A stretch of 7,428 nt of DNA, taken from positions 1-7,428 of the forward strand of contig JAJXSV010000100.1 in assembly GCA_021784375.1 (NCBI GenBank), written 5' to 3'. The position numbers were made by a program, and so were the translations under genes. The notes under the pieces are model-generated. The model saw nothing but the letters and a program-made list of their open reading frames with translations, did no database searches and was not told where the DNA came from. This stretch comes from Actinomycetes bacterium. Its GTDB lineage: Bacteria; Actinomycetota; Actinomycetes; S36-B12; UBA5976. Positions 1 to 5,575 of this stretch are shown piece after piece (the first letter of the stretch is position 1; each line of letters starts with the position of its first letter).

Positions 1-123
1 CTGGTGCTCGAGGCTCCCGATTCACCGGCAGCACTGGAGATCTTCCGCGTGGCCGACGGCTTCCTGCAACAGCCGCGAGGGCTGGTGGGCAAGACCCTCA
101 ACCTCACGCCGACCAAGCACTGA
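1..123 (+). CDS. mrp: Mrp/ApbC-family Fe-S cluster carrier ATPase, C-terminal end (partial)
   Basis: Only the last 40 codons and the TGA stop (121-123) are in the window; the start lies to the left. The visible peptide reads LEAPDSPAALEIF, then an ADGF segment, and ends GKTLNLTPTKH. It resembles the tail of actinobacterial Mrp proteins, where a 'P(D)xPAA...I/VAD' helix is followed by an 'RGLxGxxLxLTP' ending. Mrp/ApbC proteins are cytosolic P-loop NTPases that carry and transfer Fe-S clusters; the Walker motifs are outside the window, so this rests on the tail and on context. Context supports it: in actinobacteria mrp commonly lies close to and convergent with tatB, as here. The stop codon is only two bases from the tatB stop. 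Confidence 0.72.
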   Translation: MVLEAPDSPAALEIFRVADGFLQQPRGLVGKTLNLTPTKH

Positions 124-125
124 CC

Positions 126-515
126 TCAGCTGATATCGCGGGGATCCACCCCTGCCGGTCGGGGCAACTCGGGAGCAGGCGCGGCCGTTGGCGAGGCGGG
201 ATCGGCGGCCTGACCATGCACGGCGTCGTTGGCGTCACGAAGGGCCTGATTGGCAGCGCGGCGGGCATCGTCGATCGGGGACACGATGTCGCGCAGGGCG
301 CGGCGGGGGTCGAGGTCACGGATGTCGCGCAGCGTCTGCTCGTCGATGTCGGCTGCCTGCACCAGGCTTTCCTTGGCGGCATTGGCCTGCTCGCGCAGCG
401 TGCGCAGCAACTGTGCAGCCTGCATGGCCACCTTGGGCAGGCGATCGGGACCGAAGATGACGAGGCCCACCACCGCGATCATCAGGATCTCGCCTATACC
501 CATGTCGAATAGCAC
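126..515 (-). CDS. tatB: Sec-independent protein translocase subunit TatB
   Basis: TatB works with TatC as the substrate receptor of the twin-arginine translocase, which exports folded proteins across the cytoplasmic membrane. The 129-residue product has the typical layout: a short N-terminus, one membrane helix (about residues 7-20), the FGPDRLPK hinge (21-28, with the conserved Phe-Gly-Pro), an amphipathic Ala/Gln/Arg/Glu-rich helix (about 29-65), and a low-complexity Pro/Ala tail (from about 103). The start is GTG at 515, giving MLFDMGIGEIL, which matches family N-termini. The in-frame ATG at 503 would remove MLFD, and no strong Shine-Dalgarno separates the two. The gene starts 9 bases after the htrA stop, so the two are probably co-transcribed. 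TatA is the alternative, but the long charged tail and the neighbours htrA and mrp favour TatB. Confidence 0.9.
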   Translation of the reverse strand: MLFDMGIGEILMIAVVGLVIFGPDRLPKVAMQAAQLLRTLREQANAAKESLVQAADIDEQTLRDIRDLDPRRALRDIVSPIDDARRAANQALRDANDAVHGQAADPASPTAAPAPELPRPAGVDPRDIS

Positions 516-524
516 GCGAGCAGC

Positions 525-1787
525 CTAATTCGTCGTGGTGTCAGCCCCCAGCGTCACCCTCGCCGTCTTGCCGCTCTTGAGGGTCAGGGTGATGACGTCA
601 CCCGGACGATGTGAGCGGATGTCGACGATGAGCTGTGTGGGATCGGCCACGGTGGCGCCATCCACGGCCACGATGATGTCTCCGGCCTTGAGCCCGGCCT
701 TGGCTGCACCCTGACCTGCCTTGACGTCGGCGATGCGCGCGCCCTGACCCGCGAACTGGGTGTCGATGCTGACGCCCATCACCGGTACCTGTGACTTTCC
801 GGTCTTGATGATCTCCTCGGCGATGCGCTTGGCCTGGTTGCCGGGGATGGCGAAGCCGAGGCCGATGGAACCGCTCTGGCCGCCGAAGCCCGAACCCAGC
901 GAGGCGATGGCCGAGTTCACGCCGATCACCGCCCCACTCTGATCGATCAGCGGGCCACCGGAGTTGCCGGGGTTGATGGCCGCATCGGTCTGGATGGCGT
1001 TGAAGTAGGAAAGGGCCGCACCACCGCCCGAATCACCCGCGGTCACCGGACGATTGAGGGCGCTCACGATGCCGCTGGTGACAGTGCCCTGCAGGCCCAG
1101 CGGCGAACCGATGGCGATGACGGGGTCGCCGACCACCACCCCGTTGCTGTTGCCGAAGGTGACGGCCGGCAGGCCGCTCTGCTCCACCTTCACCACGGCC
1201 AGGTCGTAGGCGCTGTTGGAGCCGACCACAGTGCCCTTGGCCTTGGACCCGTTGGCGAACACCACGTTGATGGAGGTCGGGTTGCCAACGCCGGCAACGA
1301 CATGGTGGTTGGTGAGGATGTAACCGTCGGAGCGGATGATGAAGCCGGAACCGGTGGCACTGCCCTGATCGCCGGTGACGTCGAGGTTGACGACACTGGG
1401 CGTGAGCTTGGCGGCGAGGGCGGCGACGGAACCGGCGGGACGCGCCGTGCTCGTGTTCGCCAACTGCATGAGTGAGGCGCCGGTTCCGCCGTCGTTGAGC
1501 AGCGCGTGATCAACCGCACCACCGATGAGGCCGGCCACCAGGGCCATGGATATGGCGAGCGAAGGGCGCACCATGCGCCGCGGCGCAGCGGCCGTCGGAC
1601 TGCTCGCCAGATGGGCACTGCCCAAGGCCGGTGCAACCCCAGCGGCGGACGTCACACTCTCGGACGCGGTGCTGTCGGCGACCTCGGCGGAAACCTCGCC
1701 AGTAGCAGTGCCCGGCCCCGGCTCGGTGGCCCACTCGGTGGCGGACGGCTCGGCCAATTCGTTCTCGGAGTTCGGTTCGTACGTCAT
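525..1787 (-). CDS. htrA: HtrA/DegP-family membrane-anchored serine protease with PDZ domain
   Basis: This is a trypsin-like envelope protease/chaperone of the HtrA family, which handles misfolded extracytoplasmic proteins. In the 420-residue product, residues 1-75 are an Ala/Glu/Ser/Thr-rich, probably disordered cytosolic tail. One membrane helix follows at about 77-95, then the protease domain (about 120-315), then one PDZ domain (about 336-415, with the KAGLKAGDIIVAVDG signature). The catalytic triad is visible: His162 in LTNHHVVAG, Asp195 in AYDLAVV and Ser276 in NPGNSGGPL. I chose ATG at 1787 (MTYEPNSENE), with GGGAGG upstream at a rather long spacing of about 13 bases. The reading frame stays open to an ATG at 1844, but the added residues look like untranslated leader. 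tatB follows after 9 bases. The usual actinobacterial upstream partners sigE and rseA are absent; the next gene is divergent. Confidence 0.92.
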   Translation of the reverse strand: MTYEPNSENELAEPSATEWATEPGPGTATGEVSAEVADSTASESVTSAAGVAPALGSAHLASSPTAAAPRRMVRPSLAISMALVAGLIGGAVDHALLNDGGTGASLMQLANTSTARPAGSVAALAAKLTPSVVNLDVTGDQGSATGSGFIIRSDGYILTNHHVVAGVGNPTSINVVFANGSKAKGTVVGSNSAYDLAVVKVEQSGLPAVTFGNSNGVVVGDPVIAIGSPLGLQGTVTSGIVSALNRPVTAGDSGGGAALSYFNAIQTDAAINPGNSGGPLIDQSGAVIGVNSAIASLGSGFGGQSGSIGLGFAIPGNQAKRIAEEIIKTGKSQVPVMGVSIDTQFAGQGARIADVKAGQGAAKAGLKAGDIIVAVDGATVADPTQLIVDIRSHRPGDVITLTLKSGKTARVTLGADTTTN

Positions 1788-1936
1788 GTGGCCATTCTCG
1801 CCTCCCACCCCGCGGGCGGAAGTACCACACCGGCCTCGGTACACGTGCGTGACAGAGGAATTGCCGATCGCTTACTCGTTCGGGAGCAATCTGGGAAAAG
1901 TGCCCGCGCCTCCGCGCCCGCCCGCGATCACGCCAC

Positions 1937-1942
1937 TAGCCT
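1937..1942 (+). promoter_or_regulatory. Putative -10 element of a leaderless promoter for the methyltransferase gene
   Basis: TAGCCT fits the actinobacterial -10 pattern TANNNT and lies 6 bases before the GTG start at 1949. Transcription would therefore begin at or next to the start codon. No Shine-Dalgarno is visible before that GTG and no convincing -35 box was found, both common for leaderless actinobacterial genes. The same motif and spacing recur in front of dapD. This is a sequence inference only. Confidence 0.45.
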
Positions 1943-1948
1943 GCAGAC

Positions 1949-2614
1949 GTGGACGTAGACGAACCCCTCTGGCCGGTCCCCACCGAGGCCACTTGGGATT
2001 TCACCGAGGCCTACTGCCCCGAGAGCGATGCCATCGTGCAGGCCCGTCAGCGGGCCGATGAACTGGGCGTCACTGCCGTGTCCCCGGGCGCGGGGGCTGC
2101 GTTGCGCATGCTCACGGCCATGACTCATGCCAGGAACGTGGTGGAGATCGGCACGGGAACCGGCGTCACAGCCCTGTGGATGCTGCAGGCCTTGCGCGAG
2201 GACGGCCAGTTCACCTCCATCGACGTGGAGGGTGAGCACCACCGCATCGCCCGCGAGATGTTGGCGGCCGCGGATGTGCCGCAGGGACGCGTGCGCCTGA
2301 TCGCCGGGCGGCCCGGCGAGATCCTGCCCAGGCTGCAGGATGGCGCCTACGACGTGGTGCTGCTCAACGTGGAGCCGGCGGCGCTCAATCCCATGCTCGA
2401 TCTGTCATTGCGCCTGCTGCGACCGGGCGGGATCTTCGCCGTGTCCAACATCTTCGGCAACAACCGGCTCGGTGACCCGGCGCAACGCGACCCCGCCACC
2501 GTGGCGCGGCGCCTTTTCGCCCATCGTGTGGCAGAGGATCCGCGGCTGCTCCCCGCGCTACTGGCAGCCGGGGACGGACTGCTCGTGAGCGTGCTCCTGC
2601 CCGCGGAGCCCTAG
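1949..2614 (+). CDS. Class I SAM-dependent methyltransferase, O-methyltransferase family (Rv1220c-like)
   Basis: This is a predicted S-adenosylmethionine-dependent methyltransferase of the caffeoyl-CoA/catechol O-methyltransferase-like group; its substrate is unknown. The 221-residue product has the SAM-binding glycine loop EIGTGTGV (66-73) after strand 1, an acidic residue after strand 2 (SIDVEGEH, 90-97), and LLRPGGIFAVSN (156-167) near strand 5. Length and overall pattern resemble M. tuberculosis Rv1220c, which also lies divergent from the sigE-rseA-htrA-tatB cluster. The position where metal-dependent family members have FIDAD reads LLNVE (138-142), so an Asp ligand appears to be Asn140; the later 'DN' pair is Ser166-Asn167. 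Metal-dependent catalysis is therefore doubtful. The GTG start has no ribosome-binding site but sits 6 bases after a TAGCCT element, suggesting a leaderless transcript. The gene ends just before a hairpin shared with the facing DUF3117 gene. Confidence 0.82.
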   Translation: MDVDEPLWPVPTEATWDFTEAYCPESDAIVQARQRADELGVTAVSPGAGAALRMLTAMTHARNVVEIGTGTGVTALWMLQALREDGQFTSIDVEGEHHRIAREMLAAADVPQGRVRLIAGRPGEILPRLQDGAYDVVLLNVEPAALNPMLDLSLRLLRPGGIFAVSNIFGNNRLGDPAQRDPATVARRLFAHRVAEDPRLLPALLAAGDGLLVSVLLPAEP

Positions 2615-2624
2615 GAAAGGAAAA

Positions 2625-2650
2625 GGCCCCGATCCACAGGGATCGAGGCC
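2625..2650 (-). terminator. Intrinsic terminator for the DUF3117 transcript, possibly bidirectional
   Basis: The arms GGCCCCGATCC (2625-2635) and GGATCGAGGCC (2640-2650) form an 11-base stem around the four-base loop ACAG, with one C-A mismatch on the + strand. Read on the - strand the mismatch becomes a U-G wobble, and the stem is followed by UUUUCCUUUCC, a fair U-rich tail. This favours termination of the - strand DUF3117 transcript, whose stop codon is 13 bases away. The + strand methyltransferase could use the same hairpin, but it has no U tract in that direction. Confidence 0.75.
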
Positions 2651-2663
2651 TCACAGGGATTCG

Positions 2664-2831
2664 TCAGCCGACGACTCCTGCAATCTGGCTTCCCAGATCA
2701 CGCGCCTCATCAGGCGTGAGCGCGACAACCAGACGCCCGCCACCCTCGAGGGGGACCCGCATCACGATGACGCGCCCTTCCTTGACGACCTCCATGGGAC
2801 CATCACCGGTACGGGGCTTCATTGCCGCCAT
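2664..2831 (-). CDS. DUF3117 family small protein (Rv1211-like)
   Basis: This 55-residue protein belongs to a small family found across actinobacteria; its function is not established. It has the family pattern almost throughout: MAAMKPRTGDGP at the N-terminus, then EVVKEG, VIVMRVPLEGGGRLVV (22-37), and a C-terminal LTPDEARDLG segment. It is compact and probably cytosolic, with no signal peptide or membrane segment. The ATG at 2831 is preceded by GAAAGG about 7 bases upstream, a good ribosome-binding site, and gives the usual family length; a longer reading frame open to 2906 is rejected. It lies 71 bases downstream of tagA on the same strand, as in M. tuberculosis (Rv1210-Rv1211), so it may be co-transcribed with tagA or have its own promoter in the gap. 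The M. tuberculosis homologue has been described as calmodulin-like, but I see no EF-hand here. Confidence 0.88.
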   Translation of the reverse strand: MAAMKPRTGDGPMEVVKEGRVIVMRVPLEGGGRLVVALTPDEARDLGSQIAGVVG

Positions 2832-2902
2832 GCTGCTGCCTTTCGTAGTCGACGTAAGCGTCGGATTGCCCATTATTCCGTACGGGCTTGGTGATTCCGA
2901 AA

Positions 2903-3541
2903 TCAAGGTCCCGTACGAGCCGAGGCACTCCCCCTCCGGAAACAGCCCTGCAGGTGGTCATCGACCAGACCGTTGGCCTGCATGCCGGCATGGAGCGTGG
3001 TGGGCCCCACGAACACGAATCCGCGAAGCTTGAGCAGCTTGGCGAGCGCCGCGGAAGCCGAAGTGGACGTCGGTAGATCGCCGAATTGGCGCGGCGGGCG
3101 GCGGAATCCCTCGCGACGGAGCTCGGCATCGGTGGGTGCGTGACGGCGCATGATGGCGTCCAGCGCACCCTCCCCCTCCCGCTCCCGAAGCTCGCGCAGC
3201 GCCCGGGCATTGGTGATGGTGGCCAGGATCTTCTGCCGGTTGCGGATGATGCCGGGGTCGGTGAGCAGGCGCTGCACATCCGTATCGTCGAATGCCGCCA
3301 CCCGCTCGGGATCGAAGCCGGCGAAGGCCTGGCGGAAGGCGGGGCGCTTACGCATGACGATGAGCCAGGAGAGGCCGCTCTGGAAGGACTCGAAGGTGAG
3401 ACGCTCGTAGTAGGCGACGTCGCCCGAGATGGGCACGCCCCATTCCTCGTCGTGATAGCGCACATAATCAGGAGTGAGCCCGGGCCAGGCACACCGGCGC
3501 AGACCGGCGCCCGCGTCCGAGGCATCGATCAGGGATTCCAT
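2903..3541 (-). CDS. tagA: DNA-3-methyladenine glycosylase I
   Basis: This base-excision repair enzyme removes 3-methyladenine from alkylated DNA by cleaving the N-glycosidic bond. The 212-residue product carries all the marks of the HhH-superfamily TAG family. The zinc ligands are Cys17 and His30 in CAWPGLTPDYVRYHDEEWG and His196 and Cys200 in DDHLQGC. The 13- and 4-residue spacings equal those of the E. coli set Cys4/His17/His175/Cys179. Glu51 in FESFQSGLSW corresponds to the base-recognition Glu of the E. coli enzyme. The C-terminal block FVGPTTLHAGMQANGLVDDH is typical of the family. The ATG at 3541 gives about 13 residues more than E. coli before the zinc Cys; the upstream signal is weak. 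An in-frame TTG at 3649 would add 36 residues unlike the family and is rejected. A DUF3117 gene follows on the same strand. Confidence 0.93.
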   Translation of the reverse strand: MESLIDASDAGAGLRRCAWPGLTPDYVRYHDEEWGVPISGDVAYYERLTFESFQSGLSWLIVMRKRPAFRQAFAGFDPERVAAFDDTDVQRLLTDPGIIRNRQKILATITNARALRELREREGEGALDAIMRRHAPTDAELRREGFRRPPRQFGDLPTSTSASAALAKLLKLRGFVFVGPTTLHAGMQANGLVDDHLQGCFRRGSASARTGP

Positions 3542-3638
3542 CCGCCCATCTTCACATCTTCTGCAGGGCAGAACCTTCACCAAAGCTGCGACGAGCACAG
3601 GGGGCAACCCTGATGTGACAATGCTTTGCTCATCCCAT

Positions 3639-3652
3639 CGGTTGTACAACCG
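3639..3652. promoter_or_regulatory. Perfect 14-base palindrome, candidate operator
   Basis: CGGTTGTACAACCG is identical to its own reverse complement. It lies in the 153-base divergent region between tagA (start 3541) and the secreted DUF5666-like gene (start 3695), 42 bases before the latter's ATG and 97 bases before the former's. A dyad of this size in a divergent promoter region is typical of a site for a dimeric repressor or activator. No regulator gene lies nearby and I cannot assign the motif to a family. The rest of this intergenic stretch holds a direct repeat of CATTGAG (3658-3664 and 3678-3684) and no clear -35/-10 pair. Confidence 0.4.
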
Positions 3653-3694
3653 CCGGGCATTGAGGGCTGACCGGGATCATTGAGAAGGGTTTCC

Positions 3695-4348
3695 ATGAAG
3701 ATCAGTTTGAGGACCGCGGTTGCCGCGGGCACCATCGCCGCACTGGGCATCGCTGGTGCACTCATCGCCGGCCCCGCATCCGCCAACGGCAAGGCCGATG
3801 CCGTGAAGAATGCCCAGCAGTTCAGCCTGCGCGGCGGCCAGGGCGGCCCCGGCTTCATGGGCGGGATGATGGGCGGCTTTGACAATGACACCGCGACCAT
3901 CGGTCCCATGCTGCGCGGCCGTGGCGAATTCGGTGGCCCTGGCATGATGCGCGGCCGTGGCGAATTCGGTGGCCCCGGCATGATGCGCGGCGGCGCCATG
4001 CTGCACTCCGAAGGGGTCGTGGCCCAGCGTGACGCCTCGGGCAATGTCACCTATGTGACAGTGCGCATGCAGCAGGGCAAGGTCACCGCGGCCGACGCGG
4101 CGTCGATCACCGTCCAGAGCGACGACAAGGTGTCCTACATCTGGCCCATCACCAGCACCACCAAGCTCTTCCACAACGGCGCCCTCGCCAAGGCCACCGA
4201 TTTCGCCGTTGGCGATCTGGTGATGGCAAACGGCACCGTTGCCTCCGGCGGTGCTGTCACCACGAACATCATCGCCAACCACCCGGCCCGACCCGTCCAG
4301 CCTGCGCCCAAGGCGTCGACTTCCTCCTCGACCGCCAGCAACACCTGA
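3695..4348 (+). CDS. Secreted Gly/Met/Arg-rich protein with C-terminal DUF5666-like domain
   Basis: I cannot assign a function. The 217-residue product begins with a clear Sec signal peptide: MKISLR, a hydrophobic stretch (about 8-26) and a probable signal peptidase site after ASA (28-30). A Gly/Met-rich stretch follows (47-62, with GFMGGMMGGF). Next come two 12-residue repeats beginning at Met72 and Met84, each M(L/M)RGRGEFGGPG, plus the start of a third at 96. Residues about 106-194 form a beta-rich region with the DUF5666 pattern: VRMQQGKVTAADAASITVQS, then a STTKLF...NG segment and DFAVGDLVMANGTV. The tail (195-217) is Pro/Ala/Ser/Thr-rich. No lipobox, membrane anchor or sorting signal is visible, so it is probably released or wall-associated. 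The ATG at 3695 has AGAAGGG 5 bases upstream; a TTG at 3680 is rejected because it precedes the signal peptide and overlaps that site. It is flanked by unrelated divergent tagA and convergent dapE, so it is probably monocistronic. Confidence 0.78.
   Translation: MKISLRTAVAAGTIAALGIAGALIAGPASANGKADAVKNAQQFSLRGGQGGPGFMGGMMGGFDNDTATIGPMLRGRGEFGGPGMMRGRGEFGGPGMMRGGAMLHSEGVVAQRDASGNVTYVTVRMQQGKVTAADAASITVQSDDKVSYIWPITSTTKLFHNGALAKATDFAVGDLVMANGTVASGGAVTTNIIANHPARPVQPAPKASTSSSTASNT
3908..3992 (+). repeat. In-frame 36-base tandem repeat, two full copies and a partial third
   Basis: Copy 1 is 3908-3943 and copy 2 is 3944-3979. They differ at two positions only (CTG versus ATG in the second codon, CCT versus CCC in the eleventh). 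A third copy starts at 3980 and keeps the first 12 bases (ATGATGCGCGGC) before diverging. Each unit encodes 12 residues, so copy-number changes would keep the reading frame. Identity also at synonymous positions suggests recent duplication. Confidence 0.9.
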
Positions 4349-4358
4349 TCCAGGCACC

Positions 4359-4390
4359 ACGATGGCCCCGGTCCACACCGGGGCCATCGT
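4359..4390. terminator. Bidirectional hairpin terminator between the DUF5666-like gene and dapE
   Basis: ACGATGGCCCCGGT (4359-4372) and ACCGGGGCCATCGT (4377-4390) form a perfect 14-base stem with the loop CCAC. The hairpin begins 10 bases after the TGA of the + strand gene and 14 bases beyond the dapE stop on the - strand, so it can serve both convergent transcripts. Neither side has a proper U tract (CGTTCGTGGG on the +), as is common for GC-rich actinobacterial terminators. A smaller hairpin, GGGGGC-TCAG-GCCCCC (4399-4414), overlaps the dapE stop codon and may add to the effect. Confidence 0.8.
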
Positions 4391-4404
4391 CGTTCGTGGG
4401 GGGC

Positions 4405-5511
4405 TCAGGCCCCCAGCCAGGCCTTCATCTGCGCCTCCATGCGCCGCAGCTGCGCCAGCGGTGCGTACTCGTGCGGAGTATGGGCCAGCGAAGGATCGGC
4501 GGGCCCGAAGTTGACCGCCGGCACATCAAGCGCGCTGAAACGTGCGACGTCCGTCCAGCCGTACTTGGGATTCACCACGCCACCAGTGGCGGCGACGAAG
4601 GCCGCCGCAGCCGGGCGCGTGAGCCCGGGCAGCGCTCCATCGGCCGCGTCCACCACACCCAGTTCACAGTCTGCGAAAAGCTCCCGCAGATGCGCCTCGG
4701 CCTGGGCCGCTGTGCGATCGGGTGCGAAACGATGATTCACCGTGATGACGACCTCATCGGGCACCACGTTCCCCGCCACACCCCCCGTGATGAAGACGGC
4801 CTGCAATCCTTCGCGATATTCCAGTCCGTCGATCACCGGGCGACGCGGCACATAGCCGTTGATGCGATTGAGGATCTCCGCGCTGGCATGAATGGCGTTC
4901 TGCCCCAGCCAGCCCCGCGCGGTGTGGGCCCGACGACCCCGTACCGTCAATTCGATACGCAGCGTCCCCTGACAGCCCGCTTCGATGACACCATTCGACG
5001 GCTCCATCAGAATCGCGAAATCCCCTTGCAGCAATTGGGGTTTCGTCTCGGCGATGCGTTTGAGGCCATTGCGGGTCGCCTCCACTTCCTCGCATTCGTA
5101 GAAGACGAAGGTGAGGTCGCGGTTGGGCGTGGTGACGTCGTTTGCCAACTTCAGTTGCACGGCAACGCCGCTCTTCATGTCACAGGCGCCGAGCCCGTAC
5201 AGGCGATCCTCATCCACCGAGTGGTCCCCGGCCGCATCGGCCACCGGCGCCTTTTCGCCAGCTCTCACCACCAGCGCCCGATCGTTACCGGAGGAGGGCA
5301 CGGTGTCGATGTGCCCGGCGATGATGACGCGTTCGGACCGACCGAGCTGGGTGGAGGCGACGATGGAGTCGCCATCGCGCACCACCATGAGGTGGGGAAG
5401 CGCACGCAGGGCCGCCTCGATGGTGTCGGCCAGGGCGGCTTCGTGGCCGGACTCACTGGGTGTCTCAATGAGTGCGCGCGCCAGATCGACGACGTCGACG
5501 GAGAGGTCCAT
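4405..5511 (-). CDS. dapE: Succinyl-diaminopimelate desuccinylase (M20 metallopeptidase family)
   Basis: DapE hydrolyses N-succinyl-LL-2,6-diaminopimelate to LL-diaminopimelate and succinate in the succinylase route to lysine and peptidoglycan diaminopimelate. The 368-residue cytosolic enzyme has the M20 di-zinc centre: His67 and Asp69 in IAGHIDTVP, Asp111 in GLGACDMKSG, Glu141 (general base) and Glu142 in YECEEVEA, Glu170 in LMEPSNG, and His344 in LAHTPHEY. The dimerization (lid) domain is inserted at about 178-290 and begins GCQGTLRIELTVRGRRAHTA. The start is ATG at 5511; no clear ribosome-binding site precedes it. The gene is divergent from dapD across 64 bases, so two steps of one pathway share a promoter region. 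dapC, the intervening aminotransferase, is not in the window. Other M20 enzymes such as ArgE are possible in principle, but the motif set and the dapD neighbour make DapE the better call. Confidence 0.93.
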   Translation of the reverse strand: MDLSVDVVDLARALIETPSESGHEAALADTIEAALRALPHLMVVRDGDSIVASTQLGRSERVIIAGHIDTVPSSGNDRALVVRAGEKAPVADAAGDHSVDEDRLYGLGACDMKSGVAVQLKLANDVTTPNRDLTFVFYECEEVEATRNGLKRIAETKPQLLQGDFAILMEPSNGVIEAGCQGTLRIELTVRGRRAHTARGWLGQNAIHASAEILNRINGYVPRRPVIDGLEYREGLQAVFITGGVAGNVVPDEVVITVNHRFAPDRTAAQAEAHLRELFADCELGVVDAADGALPGLTRPAAAAFVAATGGVVNPKYGWTDVARFSALDVPAVNFGPADPSLAHTPHEYAPLAQLRRMEAQMKAWLGA

Positions 5512-5562
5512 GGCCTAAGCGTGCCGTAGTGCGGTGATTCCATCCAACGAGCGCGGCCTCGG

Positions 5563-5568
5563 TAGCGT
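5563..5568 (+). promoter_or_regulatory. Putative -10 element of a leaderless promoter for dapD
   Basis: TAGCGT fits TANNNT and ends 7 bases before the dapD ATG at 5576, placing the likely transcription start at the start codon. There is no Shine-Dalgarno in front of dapD. The element lies in the 64-base gap shared with divergent dapE. It closely matches the TAGCCT element in front of the methyltransferase gene in sequence and spacing. Confidence 0.45.
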
Positions 5569-5575
5569 TGGCGTC

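Noticed and set aside
1788..1948. A remnant of sigE or rseA in the htrA/methyltransferase gap
   Set aside because: I read both strands of the 161 bases and saw no sigma-factor or anti-sigma motif. The region looks like an ordinary divergent promoter region.
1525..2061. A 178-codon + strand frame spanning the htrA 5' end, the intergenic region and the start of the methyltransferase gene
   Set aside because: It is a shadow frame in high-GC sequence. It overlaps two well-supported genes and its product has no family features.
2832..2906. N-terminal extension of the DUF3117 protein
   Set aside because: The ATG at 2831 has a good ribosome-binding site and yields the usual MAAMKPRTGDGP start of the family. 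The extension would also overlap the end of tagA.
3086..3613. A 175-codon + strand frame opposite tagA
   Set aside because: TagA on the other strand has all four zinc ligands at the correct spacing. The antisense product shows no domain.
3542..3649. N-terminal extension of tagA from TTG at 3649
   Set aside because: The added residues have no family counterpart, and the TTG lies inside the 14-base palindrome. The ATG at 3541 fits better.
3677..4387. A 236-codon - strand frame opposite the secreted DUF5666-like gene
   Set aside because: The + strand frame has a signal peptide, a well-placed ribosome-binding site and a terminator directly after it. The - strand product is a Gly/His/Ala-rich shadow that runs into the terminator hairpin.
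4396..5529. A 377-codon open frame on the + strand opposite dapE
   Set aside because: It lies almost exactly over dapE, which has every M20 active-site motif. The antisense product has no recognisable domain and is rich in His/Arg/Gly as expected from an antisense frame in GC-rich DNA.
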